Origin: Ectobacillus polymachus | Lineage (GTDB): Bacteria > Bacillota > Bacilli > Bacillales > Bacillaceae_G | Direction: 5' to 3' | NCBI RefSeq assembly: GCF_048159605.1 | Contig: NZ_JBLREB010000002.1 | Coordinates: 186,001-250,000 of the forward strand | Length of the DNA: 64,000 nt | Part shown: one piece after another, positions 18,059 through 27,212 of the stretch | How positions within the stretch are numbered: position 1 is the stretch's first letter | Layout of the letters: each line of letters begins with the position of its first letter | Position numbers and translations under genes: made by a program | The notes under the pieces: generated by a model | Told to the model about the DNA's origin: nothing | Seen by the model: the letters and a program-made list of their open reading frames with translations, nothing else | Database searches by the model: none

Positions 18059-18916
18059 ATGCCTTTAGTTTCTATGAAAGAAATGCTAACAAAAGCATTA
18101 GAAGGTAAGTATGCAGTAGGTCAATTCAACATTAACAACTTGGAATGGACACAAGCTATTTTAGCTGCTGCAGAACAAGAGAAGTCCCCAGTTATCCTTG
18201 GTGTATCTGAAGGCGCTGCTCGTCACATGAGCGGTTTTAAAACAATAGTTATGATGGTTAAAGGCTTAATGGAAGATTTGAAAATTACTGTTCCTGTAGC
18301 TATCCACTTAGACCACGGTTCAAGCTTTGAAAAATGTAAAGAATGTATCGATGCAGGTTTCACATCTGTTATGATCGATGCTTCTCATCATCCTTTTGAA
18401 GAAAACATCGCAACAACTACTAAAGTAGTTGAATATGCACATGCTCGCGGCATATCCGTAGAAGCTGAATTAGGTACAGTTGGCGGACAAGAAGATGATG
18501 TTGTCGCTGACGGCGTAATCTATGCAGATCCTAAAGAATGTGCAGAGCTTGTAAAACGTACAGGTATTGACTGCCTAGCTCCAGCTCTTGGTTCTGTTCA
18601 CGGTCCTTACAAAGGTGAACCAAACCTTGGCTTTAAAGAAATGGCAGAAGTTCGTGACGCAACTGGAGTACCATTAGTACTTCACGGTGGTACTGGTATC
18701 CCTGAAAAAGATATCAAAAAATCAATTTCTTTAGGTACTTCTAAAATCAACGTAAACACTGAAAACCAAATTGTATTTACTAAGGTTGTTCGTGAAGTGT
18801 TAGCGAAAGATACAGAAGTTTACGATCCACGTAAATTTATGGGACCAGGACGCGAAGCAATCAAAGCAACTGTAGTTGGTAAAATTCGCGAATTCGGTTC
18901 TAACGGCAAAGCTTAA
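18059..18916 (+). CDS. fbaA: Class II fructose-bisphosphate aldolase
   Basis: Zinc-dependent aldolase of glycolysis and gluconeogenesis, splitting fructose 1,6-bisphosphate into two triose phosphates. Family signatures are present: VAIHLDHGSSFEKC with zinc and catalytic residues, SVMIDASHHPFEENI, AELGTVGGQEDDV and LHGGTGIPEKDI. At 285 residues the length is usual. The ATG follows TAGGAGGATT. The codon usage favours highly expressed patterns. About 150 bases separate it from spo0F, and a hairpin after the stop sets it apart from tal. Confidence 0.96.
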   Translation: MPLVSMKEMLTKALEGKYAVGQFNINNLEWTQAILAAAEQEKSPVILGVSEGAARHMSGFKTIVMMVKGLMEDLKITVPVAIHLDHGSSFEKCKECIDAGFTSVMIDASHHPFEENIATTTKVVEYAHARGISVEAELGTVGGQEDDVVADGVIYADPKECAELVKRTGIDCLAPALGSVHGPYKGEPNLGFKEMAEVRDATGVPLVLHGGTGIPEKDIKKSISLGTSKINVNTENQIVFTKVVREVLAKDTEVYDPRKFMGPGREAIKATVVGKIREFGSNGKA

Positions 18917-19019
18917 TAATGTTACGTCTTGCTAAGTCAGACTCTATTGCTTTTGTACATTGACATAAGTATGACATAAGAGCAAGAGCGGAATCATTTT
19001 TCTAGAAAAATTTATGTTT

Positions 19020-19052
19020 GGAAACCGTCTACCCTTTTAGACGGTTTCCTTT
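19020..19052 (+). terminator. Terminator after fbaA
   Basis: An 11-bp perfect stem GGAAACCGTCT / AGACGGTTTCC with an 8-base loop, then TTTCGTTGT. The T tract is weak but the stem is strong. Confidence 0.75.
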
Positions 19053-19163
19053 CGTTGTATAATGAAAGCGTCAACAATTGACACTATTAGGTAAGGTGCG
19101 TCAAGAATCGACATCGAAAGAAAACTAATATCATTTCACAGTTGAAACGGAGGACTAGTATAA

Positions 19164-19805
19164 ATGAAGTTTTTCATTGATACGGCAAATGTAGAAGAAA
19201 TTAAAGAAATTAACGGCATGGGGATTATTGCCGGAGTAACGACAAACCCTAGCTTAGTGGCAAAGGAAAAAGGGGTATCCTTTCATGACAGATTACGGGA
19301 GATTACCTCTATTGTTACAGGATCCGTTAGTGCAGAAGTAATTGGTTTAACAGCTGAAGAAATGATTGCAGAAGGCAAAGAGCTTGCAGCGATCGCACCG
19401 AATATTACCGTAAAGGTTCCAATGACACCAGATGCATTAAAAGCAGTAAAGGCGCTAAGTGATCTTGGTATTCAAACGAATGTTACGCTTATTTTCAACG
19501 CCAATCAAGCGCTCTTAGCTGCCCGAGCAGGAGCTACTTATGTATCACCATTTTTAGGCCGATTAGATGATATCGGACACGATGGACTTGAGCTTGTTGA
19601 AACGATTGCAGCAATCTTCTTGCAGCATGATATTCGCACACAAATTATAGCTGCATCCGTTCGTCACCCGGTTCATGTGACCGAAGCTGCTCTTCGAGGA
19701 GCGCATATTGCCACAATTCCGTACAAAGTTTTTCATCAATTAATGAAGCATCCGTTAACAGACAAAGGAATTGAACAGTTCTTAAAAGATTGGAATAATC
19801 GCTAG
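19164..19805 (+). CDS. tal: Transaldolase / fructose-6-phosphate aldolase family (YwjH)
   Basis: A short transaldolase of 213 residues that transfers a dihydroxyacetone unit in the pentose phosphate pathway. The Schiff-base lysine is in NITVKVPMT. MKFFIDTANVEEIKEI and GVTTNPSLVAKE are N-terminal family signatures, and TYVSPFLGRLDDIGHDG lies on the active-site side of the barrel. Small members of this family include both transaldolases and fructose-6-phosphate aldolases. The Bacillus locus (ywjH, between fbaA and murAB) favours transaldolase. ATG follows ACGGAGGACTA. Confidence 0.9.
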   Translation: MKFFIDTANVEEIKEINGMGIIAGVTTNPSLVAKEKGVSFHDRLREITSIVTGSVSAEVIGLTAEEMIAEGKELAAIAPNITVKVPMTPDALKAVKALSDLGIQTNVTLIFNANQALLAARAGATYVSPFLGRLDDIGHDGLELVETIAAIFLQHDIRTQIIAASVRHPVHVTEAALRGAHIATIPYKVFHQLMKHPLTDKGIEQFLKDWNNR

Positions 19806-20007
19806 AAATAGCTTTTATCCCGTTATCAGTAGTTCTTTCATTTAACGGTTGGAAGAGAAAACAAAGTAACGGTGGGGTAGCTTAGCTAGCTGCCTCATAC
19901 AAAGATTGACCACGGCTAATCCAATGGTAGGGACACCTCTTTACTCTTTAGCGTATAATCGAAATAAGAAGAAGTAGAATGTGAAATTCACAAGAATGGA
20001 GCGCGAA

Positions 20008-21294
20008 ATGGAAAAGTTACTCATTGAAGGCGGAAGGCGTTTAAACGGTACAATACGAGTAAGCGGCGCAAAGAATAGTGCAGTTGCGTTAATCCCTGCA
20101 ACCATTCTTGCAGATTCCCCTGTTACAATCGGAGGAGTACCCAATATTTCTGACGTAAAAATGTTAGGCGATTTACTCACAGAAATTGGTGGGAATGTGA
20201 CCTATAACGAACAAGAAATGACCGTGGATCCGTCTCGTATGGTAGATATGCCATTGCCAAATGGAAAAGTAAAAAAATTGCGTGCCTCCTACTATTTAAT
20301 GGGAGCCATGCTCGGTCGCTTTAAGAAAGCGGTCATTGGTCTTCCTGGCGGCTGTCATCTAGGACCGCGTCCCATTGATCAACATATTAAAGGGTTTGAA
20401 GCGCTAGGAGCCCATGTGACCAACGAGCAAGGCGCCATCTATCTTCGTGCCGAAGAGCTAAGAGGTGCCCGGATATACTTGGATGTGGTAAGTGTTGGTG
20501 CTACAATTAATATTATGCTAGCTGCTGTTCGTGCAAAGGGTAGAACGGTTATTGAAAATGCGGCGAAGGAGCCGGAAATCATTGACGTTGCTACGCTTTT
20601 AACAAGTATGGGAGCGCGCATTAAAGGTGCAGGAACCGATGTCATTCGCATTGATGGTGTTGATTCTTTGCACGGCTGTAATCATACGATTATACCTGAC
20701 CGTATTGAAGCAGGGACGTATATGATTCTAGCTGCTGCTGTCGGTGATAAAATTATGATTGAAAATGTAATTCCGCAGCATTTAGAATCTGTTACGGCAA
20801 AACTTCGTGAAGTGGGCGTCCGTATTGAAATAAACGACGACCAAATCATGGTTACAGGTGGGAATGGCTTGAAAACAGTCGATGTAAAGACGCTTGTATA
20901 CCCAGGATTTGCAACAGATTTGCAGCAGCCTTTCACCGTGCTTCTTACGAAGGCGAACGGGACAGGCGTTGTAACCGATACCATTTATAGCGCTAGATTC
21001 AAACACATTGATGAACTGCGTCGTATGAATGCAAGCATCAAGGTAGAAAGCCGCTCAGCTATCATAACAGGCCCTGTAGACCTGCAGGGTGCAAAGGTTA
21101 AGGCAAGTGATCTTCGCGCAGGCGCTGCACTTGTCATTGCCGGTTTACTAGCTGAGGGAATGACAGAAGTAACTGGTTTGGAACATATTGATAGGGGATA
21201 TGAAGATTTAGTTGACAAGCTACGAGGTCTTGGCGCACACATTTGGCGGGAACAAATGTCAGAGCAGGAAATTGAGCAAATACAAAACTCGTAA
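20008..21294 (+). CDS. murAB: UDP-N-acetylglucosamine 1-carboxyvinyltransferase, MurAB/MurZ
   Basis: Adds enolpyruvate to UDP-GlcNAc, the first committed step of peptidoglycan synthesis. The active-site cysteine lies in GLPGGCHLGPRPIDQH. RASYYLMGAMLGRFK and GYEDLVDKLRGLGAHIWRE are typical. The start chosen is the ATG at 20008, because GGAGCGCGAA precedes it and the product MEKLLIEGG matches the family N terminus. A GTG at 19981 would add nine residues. At 428 residues, position between tal and glpX identifies it as the second Bacillus MurA paralogue (MurAB). Confidence 0.92.
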   Translation: MEKLLIEGGRRLNGTIRVSGAKNSAVALIPATILADSPVTIGGVPNISDVKMLGDLLTEIGGNVTYNEQEMTVDPSRMVDMPLPNGKVKKLRASYYLMGAMLGRFKKAVIGLPGGCHLGPRPIDQHIKGFEALGAHVTNEQGAIYLRAEELRGARIYLDVVSVGATINIMLAAVRAKGRTVIENAAKEPEIIDVATLLTSMGARIKGAGTDVIRIDGVDSLHGCNHTIIPDRIEAGTYMILAAAVGDKIMIENVIPQHLESVTAKLREVGVRIEINDDQIMVTGGNGLKTVDVKTLVYPGFATDLQQPFTVLLTKANGTGVVTDTIYSARFKHIDELRRMNASIKVESRSAIITGPVDLQGAKVKASDLRAGAALVIAGLLAEGMTEVTGLEHIDRGYEDLVDKLRGLGAHIWREQMSEQEIEQIQNS

Positions 21295-21322
21295 TTAAAG
21301 GGCTAAAAGGAGAGGAATTATT

Positions 21323-22288
21323 GTGGAAAGAAGTTTATCCATGGAATTAGTTCGTGTAACAGAAGCAGCAGCTTTATCTGCTGCTCGTTGGATGGGACGT
21401 GGCGTAAAGGTTGAGGCAGATGATGCTGCAACAACAGCCATGCGCAATGTGTTTGACACAATTCCAATGAAGGGAACTGTTGTAATCGGTGAAGGGGAAA
21501 TGGACGAGGCTCCTATGCTTTACATTGGAGAAAAGCTTGGGACAGGATATGGTCCACGTGTTGACGTAGCTGTTGATCCTCTAGAAGGTACAAATATCGT
21601 TTCCTCAGGTGGCTGGAACGCATTAGCAGTATTAGCCGTTGCAGACCATGGGAATTTATTGCATGCGCCAGATATGTACATGGATAAAATTGCAGTAGGT
21701 CCAGAAGCGGTTGGAAAAGTTGATATAGATGCTCCGGTTATCGATAACTTACGTGCTGTGGCAAAGGCAAAGGGGAAAGATATCGAAGACGTAGTAGCAA
21801 CAATTTTATACCGTGATCGCCATGCAAAAATTATCGAAGAAATTCGTCAAGCAGGCGCTCGTATTAAGCTAATTGATAACGGTGATGTAGCAGGTGCTAT
21901 CAATACTGCTTTTGATCATACAGGTGTCGATATTCTCTTCGGTTCTGGTGGTGCACCAGAGGGAGTTATTGCAGCTGTAGCATTAAAATGCTTAGGCGGA
22001 GAACTGCAAGGAAAGCTTCTTCCACAAAGTGAAGAAGAACTCGTTCGCTGCAAAAAAATGGGCATTGAAGATATAAATCGTATCTTGCGTATGGAAGACC
22101 TTGTACGCGGTGACGATGCTATTTTCGCTGCAACAGGTGTAACAGACGGCGAGCTTCTAAAAGGCGTTCAATTCAAAGGGAAATTCGGTACGACACAATC
22201 ATTAGTTATGAGAGCGCAATCAGGTACAGTTCGTTTTGTTGATGGTCGTCATAGCTTGCAAAAGAAACCAAATCTAGTAATTAAATAA
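21323..22288 (+). CDS. glpX: Class II fructose-1,6-bisphosphatase
   Basis: A GlpX-type phosphatase of 321 residues that removes the 1-phosphate of fructose 1,6-bisphosphate in gluconeogenesis. Metal and substrate motifs are visible: GEGEMDEAPMLYIGE, VAVDPLEGTN and GSGGAPEGVIAAVALKCLGG. The GTG at 21323 lies seven bases after AAAAGGAGAGG. It begins 28 bases after murAB and is probably cotranscribed with it. Together with fbaA and tal it gives this locus three sugar-phosphate enzymes. Confidence 0.95.
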   Translation: MERSLSMELVRVTEAAALSAARWMGRGVKVEADDAATTAMRNVFDTIPMKGTVVIGEGEMDEAPMLYIGEKLGTGYGPRVDVAVDPLEGTNIVSSGGWNALAVLAVADHGNLLHAPDMYMDKIAVGPEAVGKVDIDAPVIDNLRAVAKAKGKDIEDVVATILYRDRHAKIIEEIRQAGARIKLIDNGDVAGAINTAFDHTGVDILFGSGGAPEGVIAAVALKCLGGELQGKLLPQSEEELVRCKKMGIEDINRILRMEDLVRGDDAIFAATGVTDGELLKGVQFKGKFGTTQSLVMRAQSGTVRFVDGRHSLQKKPNLVIK

Positions 22289-22315
22289 TAGAAACGAAAG
22301 TTTTGGGCTAAATGG

Positions 22316-22350
22316 CACCCCTTAAAATAGAATGTTTTAAGGGGTGTTAC
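22316..22350 (+). terminator. Terminator after glpX
   Basis: A 12-bp perfect stem CACCCCTTAAAA (22316-22327) / TTTTAAGGGGTG (22335-22346) with a 7-base loop. The T tract is short (TTACCC). Confidence 0.75.
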
Positions 22351-22652
22351 CCACTATGAAGAATGTCTCTCCCGCTCTTCGTGATTATGTACAAAAATTT
22401 TAACTTTTCATTGACAATACATTATGTATCCATATACATTCAAATACAGAGCGTGTTTGTTTGATCTTCTCCAAGGCCTATTTTGATAGTATTTTCCCAT
22501 AATATAGCTTTAGCAATAACAACTGATTAAATGCGGAAAAAAGAGGTTACAATAGTGAATATAATTCTACTTGCACGTACTCTTTCATAATACCTTCCGT
22601 TACAATCCCTATTTATCCAATTAAAAAGTAAAAATTAAAGCGTGGTGTCTCG
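22351..22652 (+). promoter_or_regulatory. Upstream region and promoter of rho
   Basis: This 300-base gap holds a candidate promoter, TTGACA (22411-22416), 16-bp spacer, TATACA (22433-22438). That leaves a leader of about 205 bases before rho. Nothing else clear was seen. rho is often autoregulated through its leader, and the length would allow that, but no specific site could be recognised. Confidence 0.5.
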
Positions 22653-23924
22653 ATGAGTTTAACAATCTCAGCATTAGAAAACATGAAATTAAAAGAATTA
22701 TACGAACATGCAAAGGAATTTAAAATTTCCTATTACAGCAAGCTGACGAAACGAGAGTTAGTGTTTGCCATTCTGAAAGCGCAGGCAGAAAAAGAAGGCT
22801 TCTTCTTTATGGAAGGCGTCTTAGAAATTATTCAATCCGAGGGTTTTGGTTTTTTACGTCCAATCAATTACTCCCCAAGTTCAGAAGATATCTACATTTC
22901 TGCTTCGCAAATTCGTAGATTTGATTTACGTAATGGAGATAAAGTATCTGGGAAGGTTCGTCCGCCTAAGGAAAATGAACGATATTTCGGTTTGCTGCAA
23001 GTAGAGGCTGTGAATGGCGATGACCCTGAATCAGCGAAAGAACGTGTGCATTTTCCTGCACTAACTCCTCTGTATCCGAATCGTCAAATGGTATTGGAAA
23101 CAGAGCCAACTAATCTTTCAACACGTATTATGGATATTCTCGCTCCCGTTGGCTTCGGACAACGTGGTCTCATTGTTGCCCCTCCAAAGGCCGGAAAAAC
23201 TATGCTATTGAAGGAAATTGCCCATAGCATTACCACCAATCATCCAGATGCAGAATTGATTGTCCTACTGATTGATGAACGTCCAGAAGAAGTAACAGAT
23301 ATCGAGCGTTCTGTTGCAGGAGATGTGGTAAGCTCTACCTTCGATGAAGTACCAGAAAATCATATTAAGGTAGCAGAGCTTGTACTAGAGCGTGCTATGC
23401 GTCTCGTTGAGCATAAGAAGGATGTTATTATCTTAATGGATAGTATTACTCGTCTTGCACGTGCATACAATCTCGTCATTCCACCAAGCGGCAGAACGTT
23501 ATCTGGCGGGATTGATCCTGCTGCTTTTCACCGTCCAAAACGATTTTTTGGTGCGGCGCGAAATATCGAAGAAGGCGGCAGTCTAACCATTTTAGCTACT
23601 GCTCTTGTCGATACAGGATCTCGTATGGATGACGTCATTTATGAGGAATTTAAAGGGACAGGCAATATGGAGCTTCATCTTGATCGCAGTCTATCAGAAC
23701 GCCGGATCTTCCCAGCTATTGATATTCGTCGTTCAGGAACTCGTAAGGAAGAGCTTCTGTTGCCGAAGGAACGTTTGGATAAATTGTGGTCTATTCGCAA
23801 AACGATGTCTGACTCCCCTGATTTCTTAGAGCGCTTCTTGCGTATCCTGCGCAATACAAAAACGAATGAAGAATTTTTTCGAATGATCATGGCTGAGCGT
23901 AAAGGTGCCGTAGCTTCGAAATAG
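22653..23924 (+). CDS. rho: Transcription termination factor Rho
   Basis: Hexameric RNA helicase that ends transcription at untranslated RNA. Residues 1-45 form the Rho-N helical domain. A cold-shock-like RNA-binding domain follows (GVLEIIQSEGFGFLRP). The ATPase core has Walker A (APPKAGKTMLLKE), Walker B (VIILMDSITRLARAYN) and the RFFGAARNIEEGGSLT segment. At 423 residues it is of the compact Bacillus form without extra inserts. The ribosome site before the ATG is weak (GTGGTGTCTCG), which may keep expression low. Confidence 0.97.
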   Translation: MSLTISALENMKLKELYEHAKEFKISYYSKLTKRELVFAILKAQAEKEGFFFMEGVLEIIQSEGFGFLRPINYSPSSEDIYISASQIRRFDLRNGDKVSGKVRPPKENERYFGLLQVEAVNGDDPESAKERVHFPALTPLYPNRQMVLETEPTNLSTRIMDILAPVGFGQRGLIVAPPKAGKTMLLKEIAHSITTNHPDAELIVLLIDERPEEVTDIERSVAGDVVSSTFDEVPENHIKVAELVLERAMRLVEHKKDVIILMDSITRLARAYNLVIPPSGRTLSGGIDPAAFHRPKRFFGAARNIEEGGSLTILATALVDTGSRMDDVIYEEFKGTGNMELHLDRSLSERRIFPAIDIRRSGTRKEELLLPKERLDKLWSIRKTMSDSPDFLERFLRILRNTKTNEEFFRMIMAERKGAVASK

Positions 23925-24104
23925 GCCTTTCGTAATGGGAATCGCCCCATAAAATAACAAATAACTATGGAAAACATAATGTTGCAAAAAGCAAGTTGCG
24001 CTGTTATAATTTCCTCATGTGTGTTTTATCGTTAAACTATGCTAATTTAGCATTCCATATTACTCTGTTTCGAATGATTCAGGGCGGAAGGAGATGAAGT
24101 AAAA

Positions 24105-24350
24105 ATGAAACAAGGAATTCATCCAAAATACAATAAGGTAGTGTTTATGGACATTAACACTGGCTTTAAGTTTCTTAGCGGATCTACAAAGTCTTCTAGC
24201 GAAACAGTTGCATGGGAAGATGGCAATACGTACCCATTGATCAAGGTGGAAATCTCTTCTGATTCTCACCCGTTCTACACAGGACGTCAAAAATTCGCTA
24301 CTGCTGATGGTCGTGTTGATCGCTTCAATAAGAAATACGGTCTTAAGTAA
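24105..24350 (+). CDS. rpmE2: Ribosomal protein L31, type B (zinc-independent)
   Basis: An 81-residue L31 with no cysteines. Type A L31 binds zinc through CxxC pairs. This one lacks them and carries the insertion typical of type B. In B. subtilis the gene after rho encodes the zinc form and the type B paralogue (ytiA) lies elsewhere under Zur control. Here the type B form occupies the rpmE locus, as I recall for the B. cereus group. A strong ribosome site GGAAGGAGATGAAG precedes the ATG. Confidence 0.93.
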   Translation: MKQGIHPKYNKVVFMDINTGFKFLSGSTKSSSETVAWEDGNTYPLIKVEISSDSHPFYTGRQKFATADGRVDRFNKKYGLK

Positions 24351-24439
24351 TACAATTTGCCGAAAAAGAGTGCACACTCTTATAAGACAAATTGTAATTG
24401 CGTAAGTAAAGCAGGCAAGCAGAGCTTGCCTGCTTTTTT
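24351..24439 (+). terminator. Hairpin and terminator after rpmE2
   Basis: First a nested hairpin (TACAATTTG / CAAATTGTA enclosing AAGAGTG / CACTCTT). Then a classic terminator, GCAGGCAAGC (24411-24420) / GCTTGCCTGC (24424-24433), with six T residues. The first hairpin may protect the 3' end of the mRNA. Confidence 0.88.
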
Positions 24440-24505
24440 GCGATGTTACAATATAGAAATCCGTCAAATAAAGATCGGCTTCTCATGGAACAGGAGGCTT
24501 TTTTT

Positions 24506-25108
24506 ATGTACGTAATGAATCGAGAAGGCTGGGTTGAGGTAATATGCGGCAGTATGTTTTCTGGTAAGTCAGAAGAGCTGATCCGTCGCGTCAAACGAAC
24601 TCAATTTGCCAAGCAGCATGTAATGGTATTTAAACCGAGCATTGATAAGCGCTATAGCAAAGAAGATGTCGTATCTCATAACGGCACAAGTGTTACAGCG
24701 ATTCCGATTACAGCTTCAAAGGAAATCAATGAGCTTGTAACGGAAGATTTAGATGTAATTGCAATTGATGAAGTGCAGTTTTTTGATGAGGACATTGTGG
24801 AAGTGGTGCAAACACTAGCAAACCGAGGCTTTCGTGTGATCGTCGCAGGTTTAGACCAAGATTTTCGGGGTCTACCATTTGGACAAGTTCCTCAGTTAAT
24901 GGCTATTGCAGAAGATGTGACAAAATTACAGGCCGTATGTTCGAAGTGCGGGGCGCCTGCAAGCCGAACGCAGCGTCTGATTAATGAAGAACCCGCTTCT
25001 TTTGATGACCCTATTATTTTAGTAGGAGCTTCCGAGTCATACGAACCACGTTGTCGTCATTGTCATACAGTACCAAAAAGAGAGGCAAATGAAAAAATCA
25101 GTTTTTGA
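24506..25108 (+). CDS. tdk: Thymidine kinase
   Basis: Phosphorylates thymidine with ATP in nucleoside salvage. The P-loop GSMFSGKSEELIRR, the Walker B-like IAIDEVQFFD, the lasso segment and a zinc site (CSKCGAPA and CRHCH) define a type II thymidine kinase. The ATG at 24506 is chosen because CAGGAGG lies eight bases upstream and the N terminus MYVMNREGW matches Bacillus Tdk. Upstream in-frame starts lie before or inside that site. The protein is 200 residues. Confidence 0.95.
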   Translation: MYVMNREGWVEVICGSMFSGKSEELIRRVKRTQFAKQHVMVFKPSIDKRYSKEDVVSHNGTSVTAIPITASKEINELVTEDLDVIAIDEVQFFDEDIVEVVQTLANRGFRVIVAGLDQDFRGLPFGQVPQLMAIAEDVTKLQAVCSKCGAPASRTQRLINEEPASFDDPIILVGASESYEPRCRHCHTVPKREANEKISF

Positions 25109-25197
25109 TGCACAAGAATAAGGGTAACACCTTGCTTTTTACACTTTTTGCAGACTATACTTATGTATTAGAAACTTAGGATGTTGAGGTGAGTGAC

Positions 25198-26265
25198 GTG
25201 TTAGATCGACTACAGGCTGTAGAGCACCGTTACGAGAAGCTCAACGAACTTTTGAGCGATCCTTCTATTGTAAATGATCCGAAAAGGCTTCGTGAGTATT
25301 CAAAGGAACAGTCTGACATTCAAGAAACAGTGACTGTCTATCGTGAGTATAAAGACATCTGTGAGCAATTAGCAGATGCAAAAGCAATGCTAGAGGATAA
25401 ATTAGACGCTGACATGCGTGAAATGGTGAAAGAAGAAGTTTCCTCTTTAGAAGTACAGGAAAAAGAGTTGGCAGAACGTCTGCGTATTCTTCTTATTCCG
25501 AAGGATCCAAATGATGATAAGAACGTTATTATTGAAATTCGCGGAGCAGCAGGCGGCGATGAAGCTGCCTTGTTTGCAGCTACCTTATACCGAATGTATA
25601 GCCGTTATGCGGAAATGCAAGGCTGGAAATGCGATGTCATTGAAGCAAACTATACAGAGCTAGGCGGATTTAAAGAAATCATTTTCATGATTAACGGTAA
25701 AGGCGCGTTTAGTAAAATGAAATTTGAAAACGGAGCACACCGTGTTCAACGTGTTCCAGAAACGGAGTCAGGCGGTCGTATTCATACTTCTACGGCAACG
25801 GTAGCTGTCTTGCCGGAAGCAGAAGAAGTGGAAATTGACATTAATGACAAAGATATTCGTGTTGATACATTTTGTTCAAGCGGCCCAGGGGGACAAAGTG
25901 TTAATACAACAATGTCAGCCGTTCGTTTAACACATATTCCAACAGGAGTGGTTGTTTCCTGTCAGGATGAAAAATCACAAATTAAAAACAAAGAAAAAGC
26001 AATGAAAGTATTACGTGCACGGGTGTACGATAAATTCCAACAAGAAGCACAGGCTGAGTACGATCAAAACCGGAAGCAAGCAGTTGGTACCGGTGATCGC
26101 TCTGAACGTATTCGTACGTATAACTACCCGCAAAACCGTGTAACGGACCACCGTATTGGCTTAACCATTCAAAAGCTAGACCAAATTCTGCAAGGAAAAT
26201 TGGATGAATTTATTGAAGCTTTAATTATGGAAGACCAAGCCAAGAGGATGGAGGCCGCAGAATAA
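25198..26265 (+). CDS. prfA: Peptide chain release factor 1
   Basis: Releases finished protein at UAA and UAG codons. It carries the GGQ motif (SSGPGGQSVNT) whose glutamine is methylated by PrmC, and the anticodon-like region ending in ETESGGRIHTSTA. The GTG at 25198 is preferred: TTGAGGTGA precedes it and the product MLDRLQAVEHRYEKL matches B. subtilis. A GTG at 25189 lies within that ribosome site. The result is 355 residues. The stop codon overlaps the prmC start by one base. Confidence 0.95.
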   Translation: MLDRLQAVEHRYEKLNELLSDPSIVNDPKRLREYSKEQSDIQETVTVYREYKDICEQLADAKAMLEDKLDADMREMVKEEVSSLEVQEKELAERLRILLIPKDPNDDKNVIIEIRGAAGGDEAALFAATLYRMYSRYAEMQGWKCDVIEANYTELGGFKEIIFMINGKGAFSKMKFENGAHRVQRVPETESGGRIHTSTATVAVLPEAEEVEIDINDKDIRVDTFCSSGPGGQSVNTTMSAVRLTHIPTGVVVSCQDEKSQIKNKEKAMKVLRARVYDKFQQEAQAEYDQNRKQAVGTGDRSERIRTYNYPQNRVTDHRIGLTIQKLDQILQGKLDEFIEALIMEDQAKRMEAAE

Positions 26266-27113
26266 TGCGCGTGTATGAAGCCCTCAAATGGGCTTCTTCT
26301 TTTTTGCGGGAAAGAGGACGCGATGAAAATGCGGGAGAGCTTCTCCTTCTTCATGTACGTAAGACGGACCGAACGGGAATGCTGATGGATATGCAAGCTG
26401 AATTAACCGAGGAGCAGCAGACGGAGTTTCGTAATATCGTGCAGCGTCATTATGACGGGGTTCCAATCCAGTATATTACGGGATATGAGAGCTTTTATGG
26501 ACGTATGTTTCATGTGAATGAAGAAGTTCTGATTCCTCGTCCGGAAACAGAGGAGCTTGTTTTCCACGTTCTTTCACAAATACAGAAAACCTTTGGCGGT
26601 GCATCATTAGATGTGGCAGATATCGGCACAGGGAGCGGTGCGATTGCTATTACGTTAGCGCTAGAAAATCCGCATCTGTCTGTAGCTACGGTTGATATTG
26701 CTGCCCCGTCGATTGAAGTGGCGAAGCGAAATGCCGCTGAGCTTGGAGCAAATGTAACGTTTTATCAGGGGGATATGCTGCGTCCCTTCATCGAGAACGG
26801 ACTGAAGCTCGACGTTGTCGTATCGAATCCACCGTATATTCCGGTGCAGGAGTGGCAGGAGCTATCACCGCTTGTGAAGGAGCATGAACCGGCACGTGCC
26901 TTAGTTGGAGGCGAGGATGGCTTAGACTTTTACCGCCGATTTATGGAGCAGTTGCCGCAGGTATTGAAGGACCGTGCCATTGTTGCCTTTGAATATGGAG
27001 CTGGGCAAGGTAAAGCTATCGAGCGCATGCTAACAGAAACGTTCCCGCATGCCGCTGTCCATCTTCTCTATGATATAAACGGAAAAGACCGTATCGTCAT
27101 TGCTGAAATATAG
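26265..27113 (+). CDS. prmC: Release factor glutamine methyltransferase
   Basis: Methylates the GGQ glutamine of release factors with S-adenosylmethionine. A helical N-terminal domain recognises the factor. The Rossmann methyltransferase domain has VADIGTGSGAIAI (SAM binding) and the substrate motif NPPYIP. It is 282 residues, the usual size. The TAATG junction with prfA couples the translation of enzyme and substrate. Confidence 0.94.
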   Translation: MRVYEALKWASSFLRERGRDENAGELLLLHVRKTDRTGMLMDMQAELTEEQQTEFRNIVQRHYDGVPIQYITGYESFYGRMFHVNEEVLIPRPETEELVFHVLSQIQKTFGGASLDVADIGTGSGAIAITLALENPHLSVATVDIAAPSIEVAKRNAAELGANVTFYQGDMLRPFIENGLKLDVVVSNPPYIPVQEWQELSPLVKEHEPARALVGGEDGLDFYRRFMEQLPQVLKDRAIVAFEYGAGQGKAIERMLTETFPHAAVHLLYDINGKDRIVIAEI

Positions 27114-27212
27114 CAGGGCGATACGTTAGACGTGATTATTTTTTTAGATTCATAGTTTAAGATTACGCTCATGTGTCCACACTGATACTACTGAAGGGAC
27201 GGTGTGGATAAC

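Noticed and set aside
27140..27185. Sigma-F promoter before spoIIR
   Set aside because: GTTTA with a 15-base spacer is present, but the -10 region fits poorly (about half of the fixed positions).
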